A stretch of DNA of 64,000 bases, taken from the NCBI GenBank assembly GCA_934590325.1, contig CAKTOW010000004.1:62001-126000 (forward strand), given 5' to 3'. The position numbers and the translations under genes were made by a program. This stretch comes from an uncultured Oscillospiraceae bacterium. GTDB lineage: Bacteria > Bacillota > Clostridia > Oscillospirales > Oscillospiraceae. This document shows, piece by piece, positions 33,685 to 42,537 of this stretch. The notes beneath the pieces are model-generated. The model saw only the letters and a list, made by a program, of their open reading frames with translations. It was not told the origin of the DNA and ran no database searches. Position 1 is the stretch's first letter. Every line of letters starts with the position of its first letter.

Positions 33685-34725
33685 ATGGAAGAGAAGAGCA
33701 TCAAACTGACAAAACTGACCAAGTGCGCCGGCTGCGGCGCTAAGGTGGGCGCCGGTGTGCTGGCCCAGCTGCTGGAGGGCATCCGCGTCCACCGCGACCC
33801 CAACCTGCTGGTGGGCTTCGACAAGAGCGACGACGCCTCCGTGTATAAGATAAGCGACGATCTGGCGCTGGTGCAGACGGTGGACTTTTTCCCGCCCATT
33901 GCCGACGACCCCTACCTGTTCGGCCAGATCGCCGCTACCAACGCCCTCAGCGATGTCTACGCCATGGGCGGCGAGCCGAAGCTGTGCCTGAACATCATGG
34001 CCGTCCCCGAGGATATGCCCAAGGAGGCCGTCCACGACATCCTCCGCGGCGGCTACGACAAGGTGTACGAGGCCGGTGCCCTGATCACCGGCGGTCACAG
34101 CATCCTGGACGAGGAGCCCAAGTACGGCCTGGCCGTCACCGGCTTCGTCCACCCGGACAAAATGCTCACCAACTCCGCCGCCCGTCCCGGCGACGTGCTG
34201 GTGCTCACCAAGCCCATCGGCATCGGCGTCCTCACCAGCGCCGGCAAGGCCAATCTGCTGACCGGGGATACCGTGGACTTCATGAACCGCATGATGACCA
34301 CCCTGAACAAGTCCGCCCGGGACGTGATGGTCCGCTATGAGGTCCACGCCTGCACCGATGTCACCGGCTTCGGCCTTATGGGCCACGGCTTCGAGATGGC
34401 CCAGGGCAGCGATGTGGAGCTGCACATCGACGTGCAGGCCGTCGACCTGATACCCGAGGCTCTGGAGTTTGCCCGCATGGGCGTATTGCCCGCCGGTATG
34501 TACCGCAACCGCACCTTTGCCGAGCCCGGCGTGGACGTGGGCGATACGGAGCTGGCGGTGCAGGACCTCCTGTTCGACCCCCAGACCTCCGGCGGCCTGC
34601 TGATGGCCGTGGCCCCCTCGGACGCGGACGCCCTGCTGTCTGAGCTCCGCGGCGCCGTCCCCAGCGCCCAGCGTATCGGCACCGTGGCCGCCTACCGCGG
34701 CGGCAAGCGCATCTTCCTGCAATAA
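33685..34725 (+). CDS. selD: Selenide, water dikinase (Cys form)
   Basis: A 346-residue SelD, which makes selenophosphate from selenide and ATP. The active-site loop reads CAGCGAK with catalytic Cys17 and Lys20; the residue is encoded by TGC, so this is the cysteine rather than the selenocysteine form. DDAS, TVDFFPPI, NALSDVYAMGG and the C-terminal DPQTSGGLL are all as expected. It is in one unit with yqeB. In this window its product is most likely used for the Se-containing Mo cofactor, since no SelA/SelB gene is seen here, though those could be elsewhere. Confidence 0.96.
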   Translation: MEEKSIKLTKLTKCAGCGAKVGAGVLAQLLEGIRVHRDPNLLVGFDKSDDASVYKISDDLALVQTVDFFPPIADDPYLFGQIAATNALSDVYAMGGEPKLCLNIMAVPEDMPKEAVHDILRGGYDKVYEAGALITGGHSILDEEPKYGLAVTGFVHPDKMLTNSAARPGDVLVLTKPIGIGVLTSAGKANLLTGDTVDFMNRMMTTLNKSARDVMVRYEVHACTDVTGFGLMGHGFEMAQGSDVELHIDVQAVDLIPEALEFARMGVLPAGMYRNRTFAEPGVDVGDTELAVQDLLFDPQTSGGLLMAVAPSDADALLSELRGAVPSAQRIGTVAAYRGGKRIFLQ

Positions 34726-34762
34726 AACAGAGCCGGGCGGCTCAGCCGCCCGGCTCCTTTTC
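34724..34762. terminator. Bidirectional terminator
   Basis: The stem GAGCCGGGCGGC / GCCGCCCGGCTC, with A-run before and T-run after it, separates converging selD and the cysteine desulfurase gene. Confidence 0.88.
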
Positions 34763-35905
34763 TCATGCCAGTTCCCGTATGGCGCGCAGCGCCGCGTCCA
34801 CGTCCGCCTCCGTGTTGGCCCAGCCCAGCGAGAACCGGACGGTGCCCCTGGGGAACGTGCCCAGCGTTTTGTGTGCCGACGGCGCACAGTGCAGTCCGCA
34901 GCGGGTCAGGATGCCGTACCGGGTCTCCAACGCGTAGGCCACCTCGGCGTTGTCCCGCCGCAGGAAGTCCACGGAGATGACCCCTACCCGCCTTTCCGGG
35001 TCCTCCGTGCCGCACATGCGGACGTGAGGGGTAGCCAAAAGGGTATCCAAAAAGCGCCGGGTAAGGAAAGTCTCGTGTGCCAAAAGGGTATCCAAACCCT
35101 TATCCTCTATGAACCGCAGTGCCGCCTCCCAGCCGTAATAGCCGGGTATGTTGGCCGTCCCGGACTCGAATTTATCTGGAAGGAACTCCGGCAGGTACTC
35201 GCTGTCTGACGCGCTGCCCGTGCCGCCCGCTATAAGCGGCGTCAGCCGTTGTGCCACAGCGTCTGTCAGCAGCAGCGCCCCCGTCCCGCCGGGGCCCAAA
35301 AGCCCCTTGTGGCCCGGCACCGCCAGCGCGCTCAGGCCGAATTTCTGGAAATCCACCGGCCAATGTCCCGCTGTCTGCGCCGCATCCAGAGCGAAAAATA
35401 CCCCCCGCTCCGCGCACATTTTTCCAATTGTCTCCGCGTCCTGCACCGTCCCGCACACGTTGGACCCGTGGGCCATCAGCACCAGCTTTGTGTTGTTGCG
35501 GAACAGCCCCGGCAGGGCGTCCAGATCGGCCAGACCCGTGCTGTCGCAAGGGATACGGCTGACCTCTACCCCCGGCAGCCGCAGCAGCGGACGCATGACC
35601 GCGTTGTGCTCCATGCTGCTGACGATGCAGTGGTCTCCTGGCCGCAGCAGCCCGGAGATGAGCATATTCAGCGCCGCCGTCGCGCCCGGCGTCAGAATAA
35701 CATGGGTAGGCGGCTCCTGAAAGTTGAACAGCCGCGCAAGCCTCTGCCGCAGCGTCAGCGTCACCAGCCCCGCCTCCTGCGCGGCGGTATAGACCGAGCG
35801 GTTCACGTTGGCACCCACACAGTCCAGATAGTACTTCATGCGGTCGCTGATGCCCTCCGGCTTTGGGAAGGACGTGGCGGCGTTATCCAGATAAATGGCG
35901 TCCAT
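34763..35905 (-). CDS. Cysteine desulfurase family aminotransferase class V (EF2568 type)
   Basis: A 380-residue PLP enzyme. YLDNAATSFPKPE at the start, HNAVMRP, ALDAAQTAGHWPVD and the PLP lysine in VPGHKGLLGPGGTG are all clear; the likely catalytic Cys is in RCGLHCAPSAHK. The EF2568 subgroup is regularly found beside SelD and YqeB and is thought to release Se from selenocysteine or S from cysteine for the pathway. The ATG at 35905 has AGGAGGTG before it, better than 35938. It diverges from a LysR gene with only 68 bases between. Confidence 0.92.
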   Translation of the reverse strand: MDAIYLDNAATSFPKPEGISDRMKYYLDCVGANVNRSVYTAAQEAGLVTLTLRQRLARLFNFQEPPTHVILTPGATAALNMLISGLLRPGDHCIVSSMEHNAVMRPLLRLPGVEVSRIPCDSTGLADLDALPGLFRNNTKLVLMAHGSNVCGTVQDAETIGKMCAERGVFFALDAAQTAGHWPVDFQKFGLSALAVPGHKGLLGPGGTGALLLTDAVAQRLTPLIAGGTGSASDSEYLPEFLPDKFESGTANIPGYYGWEAALRFIEDKGLDTLLAHETFLTRRFLDTLLATPHVRMCGTEDPERRVGVISVDFLRRDNAEVAYALETRYGILTRCGLHCAPSAHKTLGTFPRGTVRFSLGWANTEADVDAALRAIRELA

Positions 35906-35973
35906 AGCGGCACCTCCTGACATACTGACAAAAAGCATACCACATCACAGACAAAAAGAAAAGAGGCGAAAAC

Positions 35974-36894
35974 ATGCTGGACATCACCCTGCGGCAGCTG
36001 GAGAGCTTTGCCGCCACCGTGGAATACCGCAGCTTCACCCGCGCGGCGGAGAGCCTGTACCTGACCCAGTCCACCGTCAGCGCCCACATCGCCGCCCTGG
36101 AACAGACCCTTGGCGTGCCCCTGCTGCTGCGCGGCGCCCGCAGGCAGCTGACATTGACGGAGGAAGGCCGCCGGGTCTACACCGCCACCCTGGATATACT
36201 GGAGCGCTGCGGCGCGCTGCAGGCGCTGTCCGTGCCGCCGGGCGGCGAAACGCTGCTCATCGGTGCGTCCACCGTGCCGGGGCAGTACATCCTGCCGGGC
36301 CTGCTGCAGGGCTTCCTGCAGCGCTGCCCCACCGCCCGCTATCAGCTGCGCCGGGGCGACAGCCAGGCGGTGCACCGCCTGCTGGAGCAGGGCGAGGTCC
36401 ACATCGGCTTCGTGGGCGCGGCGCTGGACCGAAAGCGCTTTTCCTACCACACGGTGGCGGAGGACCGCCTGGTGCTGGCCACGGCGGACCAGGAGCGATT
36501 CCGCGCCGAACAGCAGGAGAGCACCGACGCCCTGGAGCTCCTCCTCCGTGAGCCCGTGCTGGCGCGGGAGAGCGGCTCCGGCACGGAGCGAGCACTGGAG
36601 CAGTACCTATCCGGGCGCGGCGTGGCGCCGGAGTCACTTTGGGTGACCGCCCGCATTGACAGCCCGGAGGTGCTGAAAAGCGCCGTGATGCAGGGCCTGG
36701 GCGTGGCGGTGCTGTCGGAGCTGGCGGTGCGGCAGGAGGCCGCGGACGGCCGTCTGCTGGTGTTCGAGCCCCACCAGGGCGCCATTACCCGCCGCATCTA
36801 CATGGCCCTGCGGCGTGACGCGGCCCTCAGCCGCGGCGAACGGGACTTCGCCGCCTATGTCAAAGAGACCACCCGCGGAAAGTATCATCGTTAA
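35974..36894 (+). CDS. LysR regulator, selenium-metabolism associated type
   Basis: A 306-residue LysR protein. Winged helix QLESFAATVEYRSFTRAAESLYLTQSTVSAHIAALEQTLGVPLL, then a two-lobed effector domain of CysL/CysB kind (GASTVPGQYILPGLLQGF). Position between the desulfurase and yedE genes supports control of selenium or sulfur carrier genes; the ligand is unknown. GAGGCG precedes the ATG. Its last codons form half of an 18-bp perfect inverted repeat. Confidence 0.9.
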   Translation: MLDITLRQLESFAATVEYRSFTRAAESLYLTQSTVSAHIAALEQTLGVPLLLRGARRQLTLTEEGRRVYTATLDILERCGALQALSVPPGGETLLIGASTVPGQYILPGLLQGFLQRCPTARYQLRRGDSQAVHRLLEQGEVHIGFVGAALDRKRFSYHTVAEDRLVLATADQERFRAEQQESTDALELLLREPVLARESGSGTERALEQYLSGRGVAPESLWVTARIDSPEVLKSAVMQGLGVAVLSELAVRQEAADGRLLVFEPHQGAITRRIYMALRRDAALSRGERDFAAYVKETTRGKYHR

Positions 36895-36916
36895 AAACGA
36901 TGATACTTTCCGCTTT
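36875..36916 (+). terminator. Long perfect hairpin over the LysR stop codon
   Basis: The arms GCGGAAAGTATCATCGTT and its exact complement (36875-36892, 36896-36913) with loop AAA form an 18-bp stem that includes the last codons. Only TTTA follows, so it is a weak terminator or an mRNA 3' end stabiliser. Confidence 0.6.
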
Positions 36917-36930
36917 ATGTATAAATCGAA

Positions 36931-36959
36931 TTGAAAAGCCGACCTGCGCGCGGTATAAT
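36931..36959 (+). promoter_or_regulatory. Promoter of the yedE operon
   Basis: TTGAAA (36931-36936), 17 bases, TATAAT (36954-36959). Confidence 0.78.
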
Positions 36960-37006
36960 GATGCCGCTATTCTTAGAAAGAAATAACGAGAAGGAGAATC
37001 ACAGCA

Positions 37007-38116
37007 ATGAAAAAAGTCAGTTGGATCGTGGTCGCCGCCGGCGCGGTGGTCGGTCTGGCCGCCGTGGTGCTGACCCATCTGGGCAACCCGGCCAATATGG
37101 GCTTCTGCATCGCCTGCTTCCTGCGGGACATCACCGGTGCCGTGGGTATGCACGGCGCGGCCAAGGTGCAGTACGTCCGCCCGGAGATCATCGGCCTGGT
37201 GCTGGGCGCGTTCATCATGTCCGTGGCCACCAAGGAGTTCCGCGCCAAGGCCGGCTCCTCTCCCGCCACCCGCTTCGTGCTGGGCGCCTTCGTCATGATC
37301 GGCGCCCTGGCGTTCCTGGGCTGCCCTCTGCGCATGGTACTGCGTATCGGCGGCGGCGACCTGAACGCCGTGGTGGGCCTGGTGGGCTTCACCCTGGGCA
37401 TCTTCATCGGCATCCAGTTCCTCAAGCGCGGCTTCTCCCTGAAGCGCGCCTACCCCGTGGGCAAGGGCGAGGGCGGCGTGCTGCCCATCGTCATGACCGG
37501 CCTGCTGATTTTGGTCATCGCCGTGCCCAGCCTGTTTAAGTTCAGTGAAGAGGGCCCCGGCTCCAAGCACGCGCCCATGCTGGCCGCGCTGCTGATCGCC
37601 GTGGTAGTGGGCGCTCTGGCCCAGCGTGCCCGTCTGTGCATGGTGGGCGGCATCCGTGACGCCATGCTGTTCAAGGATTTCAAGCTGCTGTATGGCTTCG
37701 TGGCCATCTTCCTGGTGGTGCTGGCGGGCAACCTCATCACCGGCGACTTCAAGCTGGGCTTCGAGCTGCAGCCCATCGCCCACAGCAGCCAGCTGTGGAA
37801 CCTGCTGGGCATGGTCCTGGTGGGCTGGGGCAGCGTTCTGCTGGGCGGCTGCCCGCTGCGCCAGCTGATTTTGGCCGGCGAGGGCAACGGCGACAGCGCC
37901 GTCACCGTGTTCGGCATGATCGTGGGCGCGGCCTTTGCCCACAACTTCGGCCTGGCCGGCAATGCCGACGCCCTGAACGACGCCAAGGAGATCGTGGTGG
38001 GCGGTATCTCCAACAACGGCAAGGTGGCCGTGTGCCTGGGTATCCTCATCATGCTGGGCGTGTCCCTGTGGAATATGCCCAAGACCGCCGCGCCGGACGC
38101 GGCAGCCGCCAAGTGA
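37007..38116 (+). CDS. yedE: YedE-type putative selenium transporter
   Basis: A 369-residue polytopic membrane protein (about ten helices) of the YeeE/YedE family, selenium branch. Conserved cysteines occur in GFCIACFLRDI, GCPLRMVLRIGGGD and GGCPLRQLILAGEGNGD, and a RARLCMVGGIRD loop is present. Related YeeE proteins move thiosulfate through cysteine-lined pores; this branch is found in genomes with selenium utilisation and is thought to import a selenium species. It is followed by TusA-like and DUF3343 genes in one operon. AGAAGGAGAATC precedes the ATG. Confidence 0.88.
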   Translation: MKKVSWIVVAAGAVVGLAAVVLTHLGNPANMGFCIACFLRDITGAVGMHGAAKVQYVRPEIIGLVLGAFIMSVATKEFRAKAGSSPATRFVLGAFVMIGALAFLGCPLRMVLRIGGGDLNAVVGLVGFTLGIFIGIQFLKRGFSLKRAYPVGKGEGGVLPIVMTGLLILVIAVPSLFKFSEEGPGSKHAPMLAALLIAVVVGALAQRARLCMVGGIRDAMLFKDFKLLYGFVAIFLVVLAGNLITGDFKLGFELQPIAHSSQLWNLLGMVLVGWGSVLLGGCPLRQLILAGEGNGDSAVTVFGMIVGAAFAHNFGLAGNADALNDAKEIVVGGISNNGKVAVCLGILIMLGVSLWNMPKTAAPDAAAAK

Positions 38117-38129
38117 AAGGAGTACAACG

Positions 38130-38336
38130 ATGACTGTTGATGCAAGAGGGTATTCCTGCCCCATGCCCGTGGTGATGGTGCAGCAGGCGGTGAAGGGCCA
38201 GTCCCCCGCCGCGCTGGAGGTGCTGGTGGATAATCAGTGCTCCGTGGAGAACGTGACCCGTTTCGCCCAGAGCAGCGGCTACAAGGTGTCCGTGGCGCCG
38301 GAGGGCCAGGATTTCCGCCTGACCCTCAGCAAGTGA
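38130..38336 (+). CDS. TusA-like selenium/sulfur carrier (YedF N-terminal type)
   Basis: A 68-residue TusA/SirA-fold protein with the family CPMP motif, Cys10 in YSCPMP being the persulfide- or perselenide-bearing residue. Selenium-linked YedF proteins usually have this domain fused to a second DsrE-like one; here only the first is present and the next gene is DUF3343. It could pass Se from transporter or desulfurase to SelD. This is inference. AAAGGAG lies before its ATG and its stop overlaps the next start. Confidence 0.88.
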   Translation: MTVDARGYSCPMPVVMVQQAVKGQSPAALEVLVDNQCSVENVTRFAQSSGYKVSVAPEGQDFRLTLSK

Positions 38337-38572
38337 GCCGCTATATCGCCACGTTCCACACCCATCTCTCCGCGCTGCTGACCTGCCAAAGCCTGACGGC
38401 GGCGGGCGTGTCCACCCGGATGATGCCGGTGCCCCGGAAGCTCAGCGCCTCCTGCGGCACCTGCGTGGACTACGAGGCGGAGGAGCCGCTGCTGGAGAAG
38501 ATGGACACCGACGTGGAGCGTGTGTTCGCCGTGGACGGCGACAGCTACGCCCTGCTGCTGGAAAATGAGTAA
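38333..38572 (+). CDS. DUF3343 putative Se/S carrier protein
   Basis: A 79-residue protein with a GTG start overlapping the TusA stop (GTGA). It matches the DUF3343 pattern: beta strand YIATFHTHLSALLTCQSLTAAGV, then PVPRKLSASCGTC with a CxxC (Cys41, Cys44) and a C-terminal strand. Members occur next to TusA/YedE and are annotated as Se/S carrier-like. In some genomes this domain is fused or adjacent to YedF. The length and coupling support a role in the same relay. Confidence 0.85.
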   Translation: MSRYIATFHTHLSALLTCQSLTAAGVSTRMMPVPRKLSASCGTCVDYEAEEPLLEKMDTDVERVFAVDGDSYALLLENE

Positions 38573-38613
38573 AAAAGAGAGTGAGTGCCTCGCACTCACT
38601 CTCTTTTTTCTCT
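38571..38613. terminator. Bidirectional terminator
   Basis: The stem AAGAGAGTGAGTGC / GCACTCACTCTCTT (loop CTC), flanked by A and T runs, lies between DUF3343 and citrate synthase. Confidence 0.92.
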
Positions 38614-38616
38614 TTT

Positions 38617-40005
38617 TCAGTCCACCTTGGCCAGATGCAGGTGCTCGCCCCGCTGTGCCATGGGGATGTAGTGCTCGTGGGTGGTGACGGCGCGGTAGGC
38701 CGGGCGCATGATGCGGTGGCAGGTGATGACCTCCTCGATGCGGTTGGCGCACCAGCCGGCGATACGTGCGGAGGCGAACAGCGGCGTGAACACCTCCTCC
38801 GGGATGCCCAGCATGGAGTACACCAGCCCGGAGTACATATCCACATTGGCGCACATGGGCGTGTCGCTGTGCTTGCGCTCCATCACCAGGGGGATGCCCA
38901 GCTCCTCCACCTTCTGCAGCAGGGCGAAGTCGTCGGCGTAGCCCTTCAGCTCCGCCATCCGCTGTGCGTACTTCTTCAGCAGCACGGCGCGGGGGTCGGA
39001 CATGGTGTACACCGCGTGGCCCAGGCCGTACAGCTTGCCGGAGCGGTCTCCGGCTGCGCCGTCCAGCAGCTTGTTCAGATAGTCCTTGATGGACCCGTCG
39101 TCATGGGGGTCCACATTCTCCTTGATGTAGCGGAACATCTCCATGACCTTGGCGTTGGCGCCGCCGTGCAGCGGCCCCTTCAGCGAGCCTACTGCCCCGG
39201 CGATGGCGCTGTAGGTGTCCGTGCCGCTGGAGGACATGGCGCGGCAGACGAAGGTGGAGTTGTTGCCGCCGCCGTGCTCCGCGTGTACCATCAGCATCAT
39301 GTCCAGCAGATGGGCCTCCTCGTCGGTGTAGCTCTTGTCCGGGCGCATCATCCGCAGGAAGTTCTCCGCCGTGGACAGCTCCGGCACCGGGAAGTGGATG
39401 TGCAGGGAGTCGCCGTGGAAGTAGTGCCGCTGCACCGCGTAGGCGTTGGCCACGATGGAAGGGAAGTAGCCGATGAGCTTCACCGACTGCAGCAGCATGT
39501 TGTCGATGGACGTGTTGTCCGGGTCGGGGTCGTAGGAGTACAGGCTCAGCACGCTGCGGGCCAGTTCGTTCATGATGCTGTGGCTGGGGTGCCGCATGAT
39601 CATGCCCTCGGTGAAGCCCTCGGGCAGCTTCCGCGCCTGGTTCATGATCTTGTCGAAGTAGGCCAGTTCGTCCTTAGAGGGCAGATAGCCCATCAGCAGC
39701 AGGTACGCCACCTCTTCAAAGCCGAAGGTGCCCGCCTTGCGGTGCGCCTCCACGATGTCGGTGAGCTCGATACCCCGGTAGTACAGCTTGCCGGGCGCGG
39801 GTACCCGCTGGCCGTCCTGCATCAGATAGCCCTGCACGCTGCCCACCTTGGACACGCCCACCAGTACGCCGGTGCCGTCGCTGTTGCGCAGCCCCAGCTT
39901 GATGTCGCCCTTGTAGTGGTCGGGGCTGATGGCGTACTGCTCCTGGATGCTGCGGCTGAGGGGACTGGTGTATTGCTTCAGTATGGTGGTATCCTTTTCA
40001 TTCAT
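38617..40005 (-). CDS. gltA: Citrate synthase
   Basis: A 462-residue citrate synthase of the shorter bacterial type found in Firmicutes. Substrate and catalytic segments include MLMVHAEHGGGNNSTFV, GSLKGPLHGGANAKVMEM and YGLGHAVYTMSDPRA (His) with the later catalytic Asp region. The N-terminal 45 residues are an extension. It makes citrate from acetyl-CoA and oxaloacetate and diverges from the aconitase-isocitrate dehydrogenase operon, completing the oxidative route to 2-oxoglutarate for glutamate synthesis. A 2-methylcitrate role cannot be excluded. Confidence 0.93.
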   Translation of the reverse strand: MNEKDTTILKQYTSPLSRSIQEQYAISPDHYKGDIKLGLRNSDGTGVLVGVSKVGSVQGYLMQDGQRVPAPGKLYYRGIELTDIVEAHRKAGTFGFEEVAYLLLMGYLPSKDELAYFDKIMNQARKLPEGFTEGMIMRHPSHSIMNELARSVLSLYSYDPDPDNTSIDNMLLQSVKLIGYFPSIVANAYAVQRHYFHGDSLHIHFPVPELSTAENFLRMMRPDKSYTDEEAHLLDMMLMVHAEHGGGNNSTFVCRAMSSSGTDTYSAIAGAVGSLKGPLHGGANAKVMEMFRYIKENVDPHDDGSIKDYLNKLLDGAAGDRSGKLYGLGHAVYTMSDPRAVLLKKYAQRMAELKGYADDFALLQKVEELGIPLVMERKHSDTPMCANVDMYSGLVYSMLGIPEEVFTPLFASARIAGWCANRIEEVITCHRIMRPAYRAVTTHEHYIPMAQRGEHLHLAKVD

Positions 40006-40054
40006 GGTGTCGGTTCTCCTTTCGCCGCAGGCGGTGGTTTTGTTTCACGGGATG

Positions 40055-40083
40055 ATTATACGGCGGCGATTCTGGTTTTGCAA
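40055..40083 (-). promoter_or_regulatory. Promoter of citrate synthase
   Basis: On the minus strand TTGCAA (40083-40078), 17 bases, TATAAT (40060-40055). Confidence 0.78.
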
Positions 40084-40195
40084 GTAGCAAAATGAAAAAT
40101 TTCAAAATTTTTCGTCAAGGCCGTGTAAAAGCCGCAGATTGTCAAAAAATATGCAAAAGAATTTATCGCAACTTGCAATTTCGCAGAATTTCCTC

Positions 40196-40223
40196 TTGCA
40201 TTTTCCCGCAGCCGTGCTATACT
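40196..40223 (+). promoter_or_regulatory. Promoter of the aconitase operon
   Basis: TTGCAT (40196-40201), 16 bases, TATACT (40218-40223). The divergent region 40006-40281 is AT-rich but no clear shared operator was recognised. Confidence 0.65.
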
Positions 40224-40281
40224 GACTACATTATTTATTACCCGGGTCCCCGTACCCGGATCTCCCGAAAGGGGTGCTGAT

Positions 40282-42537
40282 ATGATAAAGCTGTACAACG
40301 AGGGCGTCGTCTGGAAGGACGGCGCCGTGCACCGGGCGCCCGGCGCCGCGGCCGCGGGCCGGGACAAGACCATGGCCGCCGGTATCCTCCGGCAGCACAA
40401 CAGGGACACCGGCGACGGACTGCTGCACCTGACCTTCGACAGTCTCATCTCCCACGACATCACCTACGTGGGCGTCATCCAGACCGCCAAGGCCAGCGGC
40501 CTGCGTGAGTTTCCCGTGCCCTACGTGCTGACCAACTGCCACAACAGCCTGTGCGCCGTGGGCGGTACCATCAACGCCGATGACCACGCCTTCGGCCTGT
40601 CGGCGGCGGTGAAGTATGGCGGCGACTACGTGCCCGCCAACCAGGCGGTCATCCACCAGTACGCCCGCGAGATGCTGGCCGGCTGCGGCAAAATGGTGCT
40701 GGGCTCCGACAGCCACACCCGCTACGGCGCCCTGGGCACCCTGGGCGTGGGCGAGGGCGGCGGCGAGATCGTCAAGCAGCTGCTGCGCAACACCTACGAC
40801 CTGGCCGTGCCGGAGGTCGTCCTGGTGCACGTCACCGGCCGTCCCCGCCACGGCGTGGGCCCCCACGATGTGGCCATCGCCCTGTGCGGTGCCGTGTACA
40901 AGAACGGCTTCGTGAAGAACAAGGTGCTGGAGTTCGTGGGAGACGGCATCGGCGGCCTGAGCATGGACTACCGCATCGGCATCGACGTGATGACCACTGA
41001 GACCGCGTGCCTGACCTCCGTGTGGGAGACCGATGGCGCCGTGCGGGACTACCTGGCGCTGCACGGCAGGGAGGAGGACTTCCGCCCCCTGCACCCGGCG
41101 GACGGCGCCTACTACGACGCCCTCATCGAGCTGGACCTTTCCGCCATCGAGCCCATGGCCGCCCTGCCCTTCCACCCCTCCGAGGCGGTGACCCTGCGCG
41201 AGCTGATCGAGAACCCCGGCGACATCCTGCGCCAGGTGGAAAAGCGTGCGGCGGAGCAGTTCGGCGGCAAGGTCAGGCTGCACCTGACAGACAAGGTGTC
41301 GGATGGCAAGCTGCGGGTGGAGCAGGGCGTCATCGCCGGCTGCGCCGGCGGCCTGTACGACAACATCGCTGCCGCGGCCAATATCCTGGACGGCTGCGAC
41401 GTGGGCAGCGGCAACTTCGACTTCTCCGTGTACCCGCCCTCCGTCCCCGTGGAGCTGGAGTTGGTGGAAAACGGCGTGACCACGCGCCTTCTGCGCGCCG
41501 GCGCCGTGTGCAAGCCCTGCTTCTGCGGCCCCTGCTTCGGCGCGGGGGATGTCCCCGCCAACGACGCCCTCTCCATCCGCCACACCACCCGCAACTTCCC
41601 CAACCGCGAGGGTTCCAAGCCCGGCGACGGCCAGCTGTCCGGCGTGATACTGATGGACGCCCGTTCCATCGCCGCCACGGCCCGCAACCACGGCGTGGTG
41701 ACCTCCGCGGTGGACATCGAGTACGACGACACCGTGGAGAAAAACCGCCGCTTCGACGCCGCTGTGTACGACAAGCGCGTCTATCGCGGCTTCGGCCACC
41801 CTCAGCCGGATGCCCCGCTGCAGTACGGCCCCAACATCGCCGAGTGGCCCGCCATCCCGGCGCTGTCCGACCACCTGCTGCTGCAGGTGTGCTCCGTCCT
41901 GCGTGACGAGGTCACCACCACCGACGAGCTCATCCCCTCCGGCGAGACCTCCTCCTACCGCTCTGACCCGCTGAAGCTGGCGGAGTTCACCCTCTCCCGG
42001 CGTGACGCGGGGTACGTACCCCGAGCCAAGGCCACCGCCGCGCTGGAGTCTGCCCGCGCCGCAGGCGAGATCCCCCCGGAGCTGGCCCCGGTGCTGGACG
42101 CCTTGGGGCTGGACACGGCCGTCGTCCTGCACGGTGTACACATCGGCTCTGTGCTGTTCGCCAACAAGCCCGGCGACGGCTCCGCCCGCGAGCAGGCGGC
42201 CAGCTGCCAGCGGGTGCTGGGCGGCAGCGCCAATATCTGCTACGAATTTGCCACCAAGCGCTACCGCTCCAACTGCATCAACTGGGGCCTGCTGCCCTTC
42301 ACCCTGGCGTCGGGCGACAGCTTCGACGGCGCGGACGGCGACTTCATCTACGTGCCCGACGTCCGCGAGAAGGTAGCCCGCGGGGACGAGGAATTCCCGG
42401 CCCTGCTGCTGCACGGCGGACAGACGGCGCCCCTCACCCTGTACCTGAAAAACACCAACGCCGAGGAGCGCGAGCTGCTGCTGCGCGGCTGCCTGATCAA
42501 CCACTACGCCGCGAAAAGTGAGGAACATCATGGATAA
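40282..42537 (+). CDS. acn: Aconitate hydratase (aconitase family)
   Basis: A 751-residue [4Fe-4S] hydratase. GSDSHTRYGALGTLGVGEGGGE, the cluster-binding cysteines in KPCFCGPCFGAGD and the C-terminal domain-4 motif NYLPFTL-like NWGLLPFTLASGDSF support aconitase. It interconverts citrate and isocitrate. The position between citrate synthase and isocitrate dehydrogenase makes aconitase the preferred call over homoaconitase or methylcitrate hydratase. Its last 8 bases overlap the isocitrate dehydrogenase start. Confidence 0.92.
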   Translation: MIKLYNEGVVWKDGAVHRAPGAAAAGRDKTMAAGILRQHNRDTGDGLLHLTFDSLISHDITYVGVIQTAKASGLREFPVPYVLTNCHNSLCAVGGTINADDHAFGLSAAVKYGGDYVPANQAVIHQYAREMLAGCGKMVLGSDSHTRYGALGTLGVGEGGGEIVKQLLRNTYDLAVPEVVLVHVTGRPRHGVGPHDVAIALCGAVYKNGFVKNKVLEFVGDGIGGLSMDYRIGIDVMTTETACLTSVWETDGAVRDYLALHGREEDFRPLHPADGAYYDALIELDLSAIEPMAALPFHPSEAVTLRELIENPGDILRQVEKRAAEQFGGKVRLHLTDKVSDGKLRVEQGVIAGCAGGLYDNIAAAANILDGCDVGSGNFDFSVYPPSVPVELELVENGVTTRLLRAGAVCKPCFCGPCFGAGDVPANDALSIRHTTRNFPNREGSKPGDGQLSGVILMDARSIAATARNHGVVTSAVDIEYDDTVEKNRRFDAAVYDKRVYRGFGHPQPDAPLQYGPNIAEWPAIPALSDHLLLQVCSVLRDEVTTTDELIPSGETSSYRSDPLKLAEFTLSRRDAGYVPRAKATAALESARAAGEIPPELAPVLDALGLDTAVVLHGVHIGSVLFANKPGDGSAREQAASCQRVLGGSANICYEFATKRYRSNCINWGLLPFTLASGDSFDGADGDFIYVPDVREKVARGDEEFPALLLHGGQTAPLTLYLKNTNAEERELLLRGCLINHYAAKSEEHHG

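Noticed and set aside
33730..33750. Possible selenocysteine (TGA) codon in selD
   Set aside because: The active-site codon is TGC and the frame is uninterrupted; this is the Cys form.
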